Positions 15,412 to 22,981 of a DNA stretch of 24,601 nt are shown one piece after another. This DNA comes from Gammaproteobacteria bacterium (GTDB lineage: Bacteria; Pseudomonadota; Gammaproteobacteria; SZUA-21): contig QIKQ01000072.1 of assembly GCA_003233075.1 (NCBI GenBank), forward strand, positions 1 through 24,601. Reading direction: 5' to 3'. The translations under genes and the position numbers were made by a program. The notes under the pieces were generated by a model that was given only the letters and a program-made list of their open reading frames with translations, was not told the origin of the DNA and searched no databases. Every line of letters begins with the position of its first letter. Position 1 is the stretch's first letter.

Positions 15412-15458
15412 ATAAACTCATTATTGAGTTTATCTGTTGAATAAAATCTTCGATTTTA
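15412..15458 (-). repeat. Palindromic units D (inverted loop) and F
   Basis: Family D at 15412-15433 (arm ATAAACTCA, loop TTAT on the plus strand) and family F at 15441-15458. Read on the gene strand, F contains the TAA stop of the gp4-like gene and is followed by TCAACAG. D follows and ends in TTTAAAGGA, the ribosome-binding site of the fibre-like gene. Confidence 0.85.
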
Positions 15459-15935
15459 ATCCTTTGAAATTGTTACACCTTCATCATCTTCTAATGTGGT
15501 AAATCCATCCAAATCATTTTCAGTGTCATCTGTGAAAAAGCGTTTGTTGTTTTCGTTGAAGTTACCCTGTCCTGTAGGTAATGTATTTGGGAATATTACA
15601 TCCGGTATTGAAACTGTCCGAAATAATGCCACTGACATAGCTTCATTGGCAGCCATTATTAATAATTGAGACGGAAGCACACCAAATCCTGGCGCTAATC
15701 GCAATGCTAACGTTGTGATAAATAAATCTTCGACATAATCTGGTACAGTCATTTCATCTAATTCGCTTGAAATCTTAGAAAATCCAACGTTGATACCTTT
15801 TGCTGCAAACTGAGTGCCGAGTCGATTTAGTCTACGTATACCTGTTGATATTTCAGATGTAGATAAATCAGTCTCTGAAGGTTTAATCCCTAAGTCGTCA
15901 AATGCAGATTCAATTATTGTCAATGCGGTAGTCAT
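15456..15935 (-). CDS. P22 gp4-like tail accessory factor, 159 aa
   Basis: Size (159 against 166 in P22 gp4) and position between coat and gp10-like genes match the portal-binding head-completion factor, which assembles as a ring under the portal before gp10. The opening ALTIIESAFDDLGIKPSETD, the IRRLNRLGTQFAAKGI helix and the VPDYVEDLFITTLALRLAP segment follow the family pattern. The ATG shares a base with the upstream stop (TAATG), so translation is coupled. The final residues read KD followed by a TAA that belongs to a family-F palindrome, giving the same gene-end structure as the next gene. Confidence 0.8.
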   Translation of the reverse strand: MTTALTIIESAFDDLGIKPSETDLSTSEISTGIRRLNRLGTQFAAKGINVGFSKISSELDEMTVPDYVEDLFITTLALRLAPGFGVLPSQLLIMAANEAMSVALFRTVSIPDVIFPNTLPTGQGNFNENNKRFFTDDTENDLDGFTTLEDDEGVTISKD

Positions 15936-16327
15936 TATTCGTCTTCAAATAGATTTAATTCAGTAGCTTTTTCAATAATTTGCTTCCGAATTTTATTCAC
16001 ACCAGCCTTGTGATGCACTTTTAATTGCAAAAAATCAGTAGCGAATTCACGTAATGCCATAAGGTCTTCACATTTATCAATATTAAGTAAAAAGTTTAGT
16101 TTTTGTGATAAGTCATCGGCAACTGCTATGAAAGTAGGAGAATCAGTGAACTCTTCTTGATCAGTGAACTCAGCGGGAGATAGTCGCCATCCATCATCAA
16201 CTAATTCAGCTGCTTCTTCGCTACCTACAATTTTGGATAGCATTTCATTGTCAATTTTATTGTATACCCATGTTTTGTAAACTGGATCAGATGGTTTTAT
16301 AATATTGATAATTGATGTGTTGCTCAT
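15935..16327 (-). CDS. Small head-completion-type protein, 130 aa
   Basis: The N-terminal half has a pattern common in small phage proteins near the coat gene: a V-Y-K-T-W-V-Y-N segment followed by IVGSEEAAELVDDGWRLSPA. The C-terminal 35 residues (LREFATDFLQLKVHHKAGVN followed by KIRKQIIEKA) resemble an HeH/SAP-like small helical DNA- or protein-binding domain. The function is not established; such proteins are often called head-tail or hypothetical virion proteins. AAAAGGA is four to five bases from the ATG, after two family-D palindromes. It is coupled to the gp4-like gene. Confidence 0.55.
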   Translation of the reverse strand: MSNTSIINIIKPSDPVYKTWVYNKIDNEMLSKIVGSEEAAELVDDGWRLSPAEFTDQEEFTDSPTFIAVADDLSQKLNFLLNIDKCEDLMALREFATDFLQLKVHHKAGVNKIRKQIIEKATELNLFEDE

Positions 16328-16340
16328 ATATTCCTTTTAA

Positions 16341-16391
16341 ATAAACTCAATAATGAGTTTATCTGTTAAATAAACTCATTATTGAGTTTAT
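16341..16391 (-). repeat. Two family-D palindromes in opposite orientation
   Basis: The units at 16341-16362 and 16370-16391 have identical ATAAACTCA arms, but the loops are ATAA and TTAT (plus strand), so one is inverted relative to the other. The linkers on the gene strand are TTAACAG and then TTTAAAAGGA before the ATG at 16327. The linker-tail direction is the same for both although the loops are flipped. Confidence 0.88.
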
Positions 16392-16396
16392 CTGTT

Positions 16397-16666
16397 TTAA
16401 AATAAATTTAATTTTACTGCACTTGTAATGATAATTCCACTTGTTGCAATAATTGCTGCCACGATTTTGAGTATCTTAATATTAACTTGTTGTGTTATTG
16501 ATAACTGTTTGACATCAATGTCAATATTTTCTATGTTCTGTTGTAGTAAATCAGTACGCAAAATATGGTGTTTTAAATCTGCCGTGTTTTCTGTAAGAAT
16601 GTTCGTGTTTTTGTCCACTTTATCATGTAGTTTTACGAGTGAATCCCACAATCTATCGTCGTCCAT
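16397..16666 (-). CDS. Tail-anchored coiled-coil protein, 89 aa
   Basis: Residues 1-62 are polar and helical with heptad-like leucine/isoleucine spacing (LVKLHDKVDKNTNILTENTA, then ILRTDLLQQNIENI). Residues 65-86 form one hydrophobic membrane segment (ILKIVAAIIATSGIIITSAV). The architecture resembles XhlA-type proteins and some lysis-associated or holin-like proteins, but no family motif decides it. It follows the 73-aa gene by six bases without a clear Shine-Dalgarno and may be translated by coupling. It is a candidate lysis component, since no other lysis gene is visible in the virion block. Confidence 0.6.
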   Translation of the reverse strand: MDDDRLWDSLVKLHDKVDKNTNILTENTADLKHHILRTDLLQQNIENIDIDVKQLSITQQVNIKILKIVAAIIATSGIIITSAVKLNLF

Positions 16667-16672
16667 TAAAAG

Positions 16673-16894
16673 TTAATCGTTTATTGCGTTGCGTAATGAA
16701 GCATTGTCGTCAATTAATTGATTGACTATTCTTGTTAAATCAGCAACTGCTTGACCAAGTTCGTTCACTGTTGGTATATCACCATCAAATATTGTTGCAG
16801 TGCTGCCGGGGGTTGGTTCGTTCGCTAGCCATGTAATTACAAGTTCGGCGGCTGTTGCTGTGGGCGATTGTTTAAAACGTGTATTTAATCCCAT
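16673..16894 (-). CDS. Hypothetical protein, 73 aa
   Basis: A short soluble protein directly after the coat gene. The N-terminal half (TAAELVITWLANEPTPGSTA) is a weakly patterned helix-loop. The C-terminal 30 residues (LGQAVADLTRIVNQLIDDNA) form a likely coiled coil. AAAGGA lies upstream of the ATG, just beyond the T-tract of the terminator. No family is recognised. A small structural or coat-accessory role would fit the position but is unsupported. Confidence 0.55.
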   Translation of the reverse strand: MGLNTRFKQSPTATAAELVITWLANEPTPGSTATIFDGDIPTVNELGQAVADLTRIVNQLIDDNASLRNAIND

Positions 16895-16913
16895 GTTTGT
16901 TCCTTTATAAAAA

Positions 16914-16997
16914 ATAGGGACTTTAATTAAAGGATAAACTCAATAATGAGTTTATTTAAAGGATAAACTCAATAATGAGTTTATTTAAAGTCCCTAT
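16914..16997 (-). terminator. Rho-independent terminator split by two tandem palindromic units
   Basis: Arms ATAGGGACTTTAA (16914-16926) and its exact complement (16985-16997) enclose two identical 29-bp family-D units (16933-16961 and 16962-16990). On the minus strand the outer stem runs directly into TTTTTT, giving a terminator after the coat gene. Deleting both units leaves a perfect 26-bp palindrome, so the units appear to have inserted into the terminator loop. Confidence 0.85.
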
Positions 16998-17007
16998 AAA
17001 TCTATTT

Positions 17008-18246
17008 TTATGCACCTACGTGACGAATACCCATACCAGGATTCTGAGCTTCTACTGCGTATAGCACATCGAATCTCCAAGTATTTTGATCAGTCAATAC
17101 GTCGTAATCACCCACTAATCGAACTGATATACCGTCCATGGTCTCACGTCCATATTGCACATTTCCGACTGGCTTAACAAGTTTGCCGAAGGCAACTGTA
17201 ATACAGTCTTTTGTGAATAACATGTTCTGTGAGTATGTGGCTGAAGCAGTTCCCGAAGTCACAACAATGGCGGCATTATCGGCGGGAGCGGCAGTAACAG
17301 TCTGGTTCGCACCTGAAATAATAATTGGAGGTGAAATCGTCAATGTTGCAGGGCCAGTTGTAGCGCCAGAATCAGCATCTGCTCTTACAACGAATGATTG
17401 CAATCGTCCAGTGTCCGCCCGAGTTCGTGGGTTGACTGAGTTGACACCTACGATTGTAAATGTATCACCCTCAAGTAACAAATCAGTTACTGAATTATCC
17501 CATCCATTAGTGATTAATGATTGAGTGTATCCGTCTTTTGCAGCCAAGTAAGTTACATTTTGCGAAGCGCCGTTGATCAGAGGTGTTCCAGCGTGTGCTC
17601 CCACAACATGATTCTTAAGACTTTGTGATTTGTGAACCATGAAACCAGCATATTCAGATACCAATGCGTATTCAATTGCAGTTTTTGATATTTTAGACGG
17701 GAACACACCTTTAAGGCCATCAGCTAAAGTCAAACTTGCCGCTGGTGTATAAAATGCGTTTCTGTCGCCCATGCCCATTGGGACACCAGCTTCGTCTAAG
17801 ATCGCGCCTGCTGTACCGATCTGTAGAAATGTAGACGGGTTAGTTCCGGGAGTTCCGGTGAAATTCCATATTTTCTTATATTGATCGGCGATGTCGGATT
17901 CGACTTGTTGAGCTAACTCAACCATTGCTGGTCGAATATATCGATCATTAAATTCTTCGATATCAAGTGAAAGTTCTTGTGAGCTGAAGTTCATTGCCAC
18001 AACTTTTCTTTTATCTAATGTTACTGCAACTTTACCTTCGATTGTATCGTTGATATTTGAAGTAACATCTGCGCCATTAGAAGCCACGTATCGAACACGC
18101 TTTCTGACACTAACTGTGTCGCCAATGCTGCCTTCGAATAAAGGGTCGAGTTGACGGTCGCATTTTTCTAACATTACCATTGAGTTTTTGAATTCGACCA
18201 TCGCACGTTTAGTGATGATCGAGGGGTTTAAGAGTGAATTAGCCAT
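17008..18246 (-). CDS. P22-like major coat protein, 412 aa
   Basis: Forms the icosahedral head around the scaffold. Length (412 against 430 in P22), position after the scaffold gene and family-like segments support this: MANSLLNPSIITKRAMVEFK, an N-terminal VSVRKRVRY strand after GDTV, a long spine-type region with FSSQELSLDIEEFNDRYIRP, and a C-terminal region with DVLTDQNTWRFDVLYAVEA. The ATG at 18246 is chosen because AAAGGA precedes it and the protein begins MANS. A longer frame from a GTG at 18273 would begin inside the family-E palindrome (18265-18286) and is not credible. The low-GC leader contains the hairpin, and the gene is followed by a terminator, as expected for a protein needed in high amounts. 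Confidence 0.88.
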   Translation of the reverse strand: MANSLLNPSIITKRAMVEFKNSMVMLEKCDRQLDPLFEGSIGDTVSVRKRVRYVASNGADVTSNINDTIEGKVAVTLDKRKVVAMNFSSQELSLDIEEFNDRYIRPAMVELAQQVESDIADQYKKIWNFTGTPGTNPSTFLQIGTAGAILDEAGVPMGMGDRNAFYTPAASLTLADGLKGVFPSKISKTAIEYALVSEYAGFMVHKSQSLKNHVVGAHAGTPLINGASQNVTYLAAKDGYTQSLITNGWDNSVTDLLLEGDTFTIVGVNSVNPRTRADTGRLQSFVVRADADSGATTGPATLTISPPIIISGANQTVTAAPADNAAIVVTSGTASATYSQNMLFTKDCITVAFGKLVKPVGNVQYGRETMDGISVRLVGDYDVLTDQNTWRFDVLYAVEAQNPGMGIRHVGA

Positions 18247-18264
18247 TTTTTTATTCCTTTTATT

Positions 18265-18286
18265 AAGATTCACGTACGTGAATCTT
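18265..18286 (-). repeat. Family-E palindrome in the coat leader
   Basis: Perfect 22-bp palindrome, arm AAGATTCACGT, followed on the gene strand by AATAAAAGGA, the coat ribosome-binding site. Being a single long stem, it may protect the 5' end of the coat mRNA. Confidence 0.8.
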
Positions 18287-18308
18287 TTGTTTAAAATTAA
18301 ATTGATCG

Positions 18309-18380
18309 ATTATTCTTGTTTTTAATATTCCCAAGAATATTTTTATTATTCTTGTTTTTAATATTCCCAAGAATATTTTT
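18309..18380. repeat. Tandem duplication of a 36-bp hairpin-containing unit
   Basis: Two identical 36-bp copies (18309-18344 and 18345-18380), each holding arm AATATTC, loop CCAA and its complement, plus a CTTGTTTTT stretch. They lie between scaffold and coat. The gap 18381-18464 contains one more stem (TACAAAG with loop GG, 18405-18420) and no gene. Confidence 0.85.
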
Positions 18381-18464
18381 AATTGGTGCCAAATCAATTT
18401 AATTTACAAAGGGCTTTGTATGGCCAATGTTTTGTAGACTATTATCTTTATTTATGCATTGTGT

Positions 18465-19274
18465 TTATTTAATTGAATTTTGATGTTGTTTATAATATTC
18501 TTCCATTGATAGATTGTCGTCATAACGATAATCAGACGTTGGCCTGGTGCCACCTTTAACTGTTTCCACTGGTGGTGGTGCATTACTAATATTTTTATTA
18601 GCAGGTGCAGCGGCGATGGCAGCTTCCATCCGCCCTAATTCCATGACCGCGTGGGTTGGTGATAACGTGACAAGTTTTTGAAATAGTGATAAATCTGTAA
18701 TCATCATGTAATCAAGTTCTGGGCCAACATCTGATGTTAATAATACTTCCTGTAAATGCGCTGGGTATACAATTTGTGCTTCATCAGCGGCCTTGATTGC
18801 TCTGTTATAGTCATTATTTATTTGTGCATATGCAATAGACTTTTTATTGAACGCGTCATTCCGATCATTTGCTGTGGCTTGATTGGATATTTTTAAAGCT
18901 TCATCTGATTGTTTTTTTAATGCAGATTTTACCTGTTCCTTTACCTGGTATTGAATTGTTGCGAGTTGATATTTATCATCATCAAAATCAAAATCTTCTA
19001 AAGTGGGTGCTGGTGTTTGTTCTGGTTGAGTTTGTTGTTGAGTTTGCTGGGTTGTTGAGTTTTTTAATGCGGCCATATCCCGTTCAGTTTGCTTTAACTG
19101 GAAATATAGTTTATTAAAATCTTCTTGTGATACTGTTTTTTGTTCAGGTGTTTCAGTTACTTCTATTGATGTTTCAATTACGTCAGTTGTTTCAGTTGTT
19201 TCAGTTGTTTCAGTTGTTTCAGGTGTTTCAGTTGTTTCAGTTGTTTCAGTTGTTTCAGTTACTTCTTCAGACAT
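18465..19274 (-). CDS. Scaffolding protein, 269 aa
   Basis: Position between portal and coat, acidic helical composition and length (P22 gp8 is 303 aa) identify the assembly scaffold, which directs coat polymerisation and then leaves the head. The N-terminal 40 residues are a (TET)n low-complexity tract encoded by nine 9-bp DNA repeats. Then come helices rich in glutamine and lysine (KSALKKQSDEALKISNQATA) and a proline/asparagine linker. The short C-terminal helix (LSMEEYYKQHQNS) stands where P22 scaffold has its coat-binding helix-turn-helix. A strong AAAGGAG site precedes the ATG, immediately after a family-C palindrome. Confidence 0.82.
   Translation of the reverse strand: MSEEVTETTETTETTETPETTETTETTETTDVIETSIEVTETPEQKTVSQEDFNKLYFQLKQTERDMAALKNSTTQQTQQQTQPEQTPAPTLEDFDFDDDKYQLATIQYQVKEQVKSALKKQSDEALKISNQATANDRNDAFNKKSIAYAQINNDYNRAIKAADEAQIVYPAHLQEVLLTSDVGPELDYMMITDLSLFQKLVTLSPTHAVMELGRMEAAIAAAPANKNISNAPPPVETVKGGTRPTSDYRYDDNLSMEEYYKQHQNSIK
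19184..19264 (-). repeat. Nine 9-bp repeats encoding (TET)n
   Basis: The plus-strand unit CAGTTGTTT occurs in phase at 19184, 19193, 19202, 19211, 19229, 19238 and 19247, with variants at 19220 and 19256. Copy number can change without a frameshift, so the scaffold N-terminus is likely length-variable. Confidence 0.85.
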
Positions 19275-19292
19275 TTGTATTGTCTCCTTTAA

Positions 19293-19345
19293 ATATTAGT
19301 GCTCATGCACTAATATCTGTTAAATAAACTCAATAATGAGTTTAT
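19293..19345 (-). repeat. Palindromic units D and C in the scaffold leader
   Basis: On the gene strand, family D (19345-19324) comes first, then TTAACAG, then family C (19316-19293, arm ATATTAGTGC), then TTTAAAGGAG as the ribosome-binding site of the scaffold gene. The short 19346-19400 gap holds nothing else. Confidence 0.88.
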
Positions 19346-19400
19346 CTTTTGATTTTTGTATAATTCATTATGTATTTAGTAACATACTACTTAAATAATA

Positions 19401-21584
19401 TTATGTTTGAAACGGTTCAATATTTTCGGAAACGTTAACCTGTACAGGAAGCTGTTCAATGGATTCTACGTCCAATTCTAACGATTCATTCAATGCTTGA
19501 AGATTCGCCTGTCTTGCGGCTATTTCAGCACCCTCGATAGGAAAATCGATATCTTTGCCCTGCTTATCCAGTTCCGAGTTTATTTTTGTCTTGGTTAAAA
19601 TGACATCAGTTAAGTTCTCTTGTGTTTGAGAAATTTTGTGAGTGGTATCTGCTTGGACTTTTCTATTCTGTAATTCTAATCCATCAACTAAAGCAGCTTG
19701 TTGCTCTAATTGAAGTTTTAACATTTCAAAATTTATTTGATCGACTGCACTGGGTGCTGGGGGTTGTATTTGTGCTGCGGCTAATTGCTCTTCTTCATTC
19801 GGATCAACTAGACCCTGGGCTAACATTTGTTTTCTGATACGCTTTGTTAGTTCTTCTGACTCGTCAAAATCAACAGACTTTGCGATTAAATCCGCGGAAA
19901 CTGCGGCAAAATTCGGGTTTGTATCGGCTAACTTAGTTAATAGGTTCAATGTTTCTGATCGGGCTGTTGCAAATGATGGGCCGCTACCCGCAGATACTTC
20001 GTACATACCAACTGATAGGTCATTTACGATTACTATATCTCCAGTTTGTTGGTCTACTACTGTTTTATTAATTTCCATTCCACTCGAAATACCATCTTCA
20101 CCTAAAATTGATATTTGGCGTTGTGTATCGTAAATTTTTGGAATCATATCGATTAATATTTTAGAGGTATATTCTACGGCTTTTACTAGGTTATCCACTA
20201 GCTCATGAGTAGATATATTAGTCTGTCGTTGCAGTGCTAATATGGCGCGACCTGATTGGTCAGATTGTTTTCCCAAGGCAGGTGCATACGCTCCAGTTGT
20301 TGATTGTATATCCATGTCGGCTTGCTGAATTTGCTGGATCATAGCGTTTTGAATACTTGGTGCCCCGGATCTTGAGGGTGTGCCGGGTGCCTCAGGATCC
20401 ACGTTGTACAGCATAAAAGGGCTATTCTTGGTATTGAAACTCGCCATCTGGCCTTCCAAGCCTTGCATTTGCTTATGAGTCACCCAGTAAGGATCTTTCG
20501 GGGATAATGCTGAGGTTTCTATTGCTTGGCTTGTGGCATAGTTGTACACTCGCTGAGGGTCTTTGGCCATCCGGACTATACCGTTATAATAATGGTTGCC
20601 AGATATCCATACATTATAACCAAAAATTGGAATTACGGGTATCATTTCTGATGCAAATTCAAACGGCCCTTCCAAAACTTCTGATCCGCTTATTTTATAC
20701 ATTATAATTTTGTGACAAGATTTTTTTCGTTCTTTAACTATATGAATATTTGCTGCGGCAAGTTCATCAATAACTGTTTTATTTTCATCGTTCAACTCAA
20801 TTATCGAGCCATCTGACATTTGAGCAATAGTCTTAATGTAAGGCTGTTTGATCCAGTAATCAGCAATGCGTACAGTATCCCTATATTGCCAGGTTGACAA
20901 GATTGCTGAATCACTTGAGTCAGGCATATCAGTTAAAGTTGCGCCAGGATACCGTGTTTTGAAATAACTTTTGGCGATATCAGAGGTGACCAGCATCCAT
21001 GAGGAATCACGTTTCAGTTCATCGGTTGACGATGGGTCATAATAAATCGAGGAAGCTGCGCCGGTAATGGATTTTAGCGTGATTTCCTGTTCAAACGAAT
21101 CATCATTCGAGTACTGTGTAGTAATATACCATCCACCCATACCACCCGAAACTAATTCCTTGAAAGCAGTATCTTTTATTGAGCGGAAGTCTGAGTTATT
21201 TTCAATTGATCGAATTAAACCACTGAGAATATCAGCAACTGATTTGCTCGCGCCATTTTTAGATGCACGAACCTTGGTGGCAATTCTATTCTGTCTTTGC
21301 TCACCGATTAGCGTATTGATGGGTTGGATTACTTTGTTTATTTCCATCCGTGGTCGGTCAGATCGTTGCTGAGAATCCGTTGAAGACCATTGAGACCCAG
21401 GCACAAACGCAAATGCCATATCTTCAATACAAAGGTCGCGTTGATCCAATTCGGCTGCATAGCTTGCTTCATAGTGTGTCATTGCTTCAGAATGAATATC
21501 AATTAGATGTTGTGTTTGTGGAACATCGGTTCCCGATGTTTGTGTTTTTTGTTTCATTTTTGGTCTCAATTTAGCGTTCACCAT
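19401..21584 (-). CDS. P22-like portal protein, 727 aa
   Basis: Forms the dodecameric ring at the packaging vertex. Length (727 against 725 in P22) and order (large terminase, portal, scaffold, coat) fit exactly. Portal-like segments include GSQWSSTDSQQRSDRPRMEI followed by NKV, a LIGEQRQNR block, and helical wing and stem regions with SGAPSIQNAMIQQIQQADMD. The C-terminal 120 residues are glutamine-rich and coiled, matching the barrel region. The ATG at 21584 overlaps the terminase stop by seven bases; an ATG at residue 10 is an alternative, and neither has a clear Shine-Dalgarno. Residues about 16-26 (TSGTDVPQTQH) come from an in-frame palindrome also found in the gp16-like gene. Confidence 0.9.
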   Translation of the reverse strand: MVNAKLRPKMKQKTQTSGTDVPQTQHLIDIHSEAMTHYEASYAAELDQRDLCIEDMAFAFVPGSQWSSTDSQQRSDRPRMEINKVIQPINTLIGEQRQNRIATKVRASKNGASKSVADILSGLIRSIENNSDFRSIKDTAFKELVSGGMGGWYITTQYSNDDSFEQEITLKSITGAASSIYYDPSSTDELKRDSSWMLVTSDIAKSYFKTRYPGATLTDMPDSSDSAILSTWQYRDTVRIADYWIKQPYIKTIAQMSDGSIIELNDENKTVIDELAAANIHIVKERKKSCHKIIMYKISGSEVLEGPFEFASEMIPVIPIFGYNVWISGNHYYNGIVRMAKDPQRVYNYATSQAIETSALSPKDPYWVTHKQMQGLEGQMASFNTKNSPFMLYNVDPEAPGTPSRSGAPSIQNAMIQQIQQADMDIQSTTGAYAPALGKQSDQSGRAILALQRQTNISTHELVDNLVKAVEYTSKILIDMIPKIYDTQRQISILGEDGISSGMEINKTVVDQQTGDIVIVNDLSVGMYEVSAGSGPSFATARSETLNLLTKLADTNPNFAAVSADLIAKSVDFDESEELTKRIRKQMLAQGLVDPNEEEQLAAAQIQPPAPSAVDQINFEMLKLQLEQQAALVDGLELQNRKVQADTTHKISQTQENLTDVILTKTKINSELDKQGKDIDFPIEGAEIAARQANLQALNESLELDVESIEQLPVQVNVSENIEPFQT
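21517..21543 (-). repeat. In-frame palindromic insert in the portal gene
   Basis: Arms AACATCGG (21522-21529) and CCGATGTT (21533-21540) with loop TTC, flanked by the same TGTGG and TGT as at 8798-8824. It encodes QTSGTDVPQ near the N-terminus. Arms, flanks and reading frame match the other copy; only the loop is reverse-complemented. Confidence 0.85.
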
Positions 21585-22981
21585 TGGCTGGCATAGTTTA
21601 TATTTATAGGTATTACTTCTTTTTTATTTATTTTTGTTGAATTAGCAAATGCATACATAAGAGAATCTGCTAATCCAGGGGAATCCAGTCCACGTCTTTT
21701 CATATCCGACTTTGATTCAATTTGAATTTTTGAAGAGTTGCTGCTTTTTACTCGTTGAATTTGAGTAAGTTCGGCTTTTAAATCATCAATAAATTCACAC
21801 TCAGATGATATGAATATTATTTTAGACGCATCTACATACTCATTGTGGACAACCGCTCTATAGGTTGCTTCGAACCTATCCGATAATAGCCAAAAGTACT
21901 GGGCACGTTTATTTCTAAACATATCCTTGTTCGTCATTGATTCTTCATACATTTTCAGTGGTTCATCCGGTGTTTCGCTGCCGACAAATGGTGAAATATT
22001 CATCATTCCATCAGGATCAAATGCTTTGAATTTAATCTTAGCACCAGCCCCTATGCCAATTGAATCATAACAAATTGTATTTACTTTGGTGTTTAGTGCC
22101 TCGTTATATACCCTCTCAACTGCATCTGATAAATCACCGTCGTTCCATTTACAAATTTTATTAATTAATACCCCGTGACGGCCGACAAAGGCCTTAGAAT
22201 CTTGTCCTGTGTCCGCAGGATCGAATCCAATGACACGTTCGCCTTTAATCTTAATATTTAATTTTAAGTGGGCATCTATAACAGCGTCAAAGTGTTCGGG
22301 TTGGATGATGCAATTCATGCTTGTTGTCGCTATGTTGCCGCCGTATATATGTAAATATTGTTTGTAATTTGTTGTTTTCATGACATCGATATCATGTAGC
22401 ATGGTATCAGTAATGAATGGATTTTCTTTGTAACTGGTACGAAGAATATAACATTGTTGGTCTACATACGTTTTACTAGTAATCAATGCTTTATACGGTG
22501 TAATGAACATTTTATGAATCGCATCGTGTTCAGAATCCGGGTTCCACGTGAACCATAGTTCTGAATTTTCTTTTCTTATTGTTGGAATTAACACATCTAA
22601 TGACTTTTGTGAGATCGTGGAAGCTTCTTCGACCCACGCAATGTCGCAATCATGAAAACTTTTAATGCTTTCAATGTTTCTAGCAAGTCCATAAAAGCTA
22701 ATTTCAGTGCCATTATGATGGGTAAGTGTTGTGTTAGTTGCTATGTATCCAAGATTAAATTTTAGATTAATGTCACATAGTAGACTGTATACGCTTTGAT
22801 TTAATGATACTTGAAACTCACGGAGGCAAAGTATCTTCAGCTTATTTTGCAGTCCTAAGATGAGTAGTGCTTGGGCTACACTCCAGCTTTTTGCTGCACC
22901 GCGACCAGAGTACATGCATTTAAATCTTCTGGGTTCGAACAGAAATTCAAACTGTTGTGGAAATTGTATATTATTCACCAT
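21578..22981 (-). CDS. Terminase large subunit, 467 aa
   Basis: The packaging motor and nuclease. It has a Walker A-type loop SGRGAAKS at 25-32, a Walker B plus catalytic glutamate CDIAWVEE at 112-119, and a coupling region around FTWNP (144-148). The nuclease domain has metal-binding aspartates at D254 (GFDPADTG), D306 (CYDSIG) and D439 (SPGLADSL). All expected residues are present, so the protein should be active. P22 gp2 is 499 aa, so it is slightly short. It overlaps the small subunit by 11 bases and the portal by 7, giving a tightly coupled packaging cassette without any hairpin units. Confidence 0.93.
   Translation of the reverse strand: MVNNIQFPQQFEFLFEPRRFKCMYSGRGAAKSWSVAQALLILGLQNKLKILCLREFQVSLNQSVYSLLCDINLKFNLGYIATNTTLTHHNGTEISFYGLARNIESIKSFHDCDIAWVEEASTISQKSLDVLIPTIRKENSELWFTWNPDSEHDAIHKMFITPYKALITSKTYVDQQCYILRTSYKENPFITDTMLHDIDVMKTTNYKQYLHIYGGNIATTSMNCIIQPEHFDAVIDAHLKLNIKIKGERVIGFDPADTGQDSKAFVGRHGVLINKICKWNDGDLSDAVERVYNEALNTKVNTICYDSIGIGAGAKIKFKAFDPDGMMNISPFVGSETPDEPLKMYEESMTNKDMFRNKRAQYFWLLSDRFEATYRAVVHNEYVDASKIIFISSECEFIDDLKAELTQIQRVKSSNSSKIQIESKSDMKRRGLDSPGLADSLMYAFANSTKINKKEVIPININYASQW

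Noticed and set aside
18247..18273. Longer coat protein starting at a GTG (18273)
   Set aside because: That start lies within a perfect palindrome and has no ribosome-binding site. The ATG at 18246 has AAAGGA upstream and the expected MANS start.
724..19345. Intergenic palindromes as ordinary Rho-independent terminators
   Set aside because: The stems are A/T-rich and are followed by TTTAA rather than a T-tract. They sit several in a row directly before ribosome-binding sites of genes that must be expressed. The two real terminators (4623-4651 and the outer stem of 16914-16997) look quite different.
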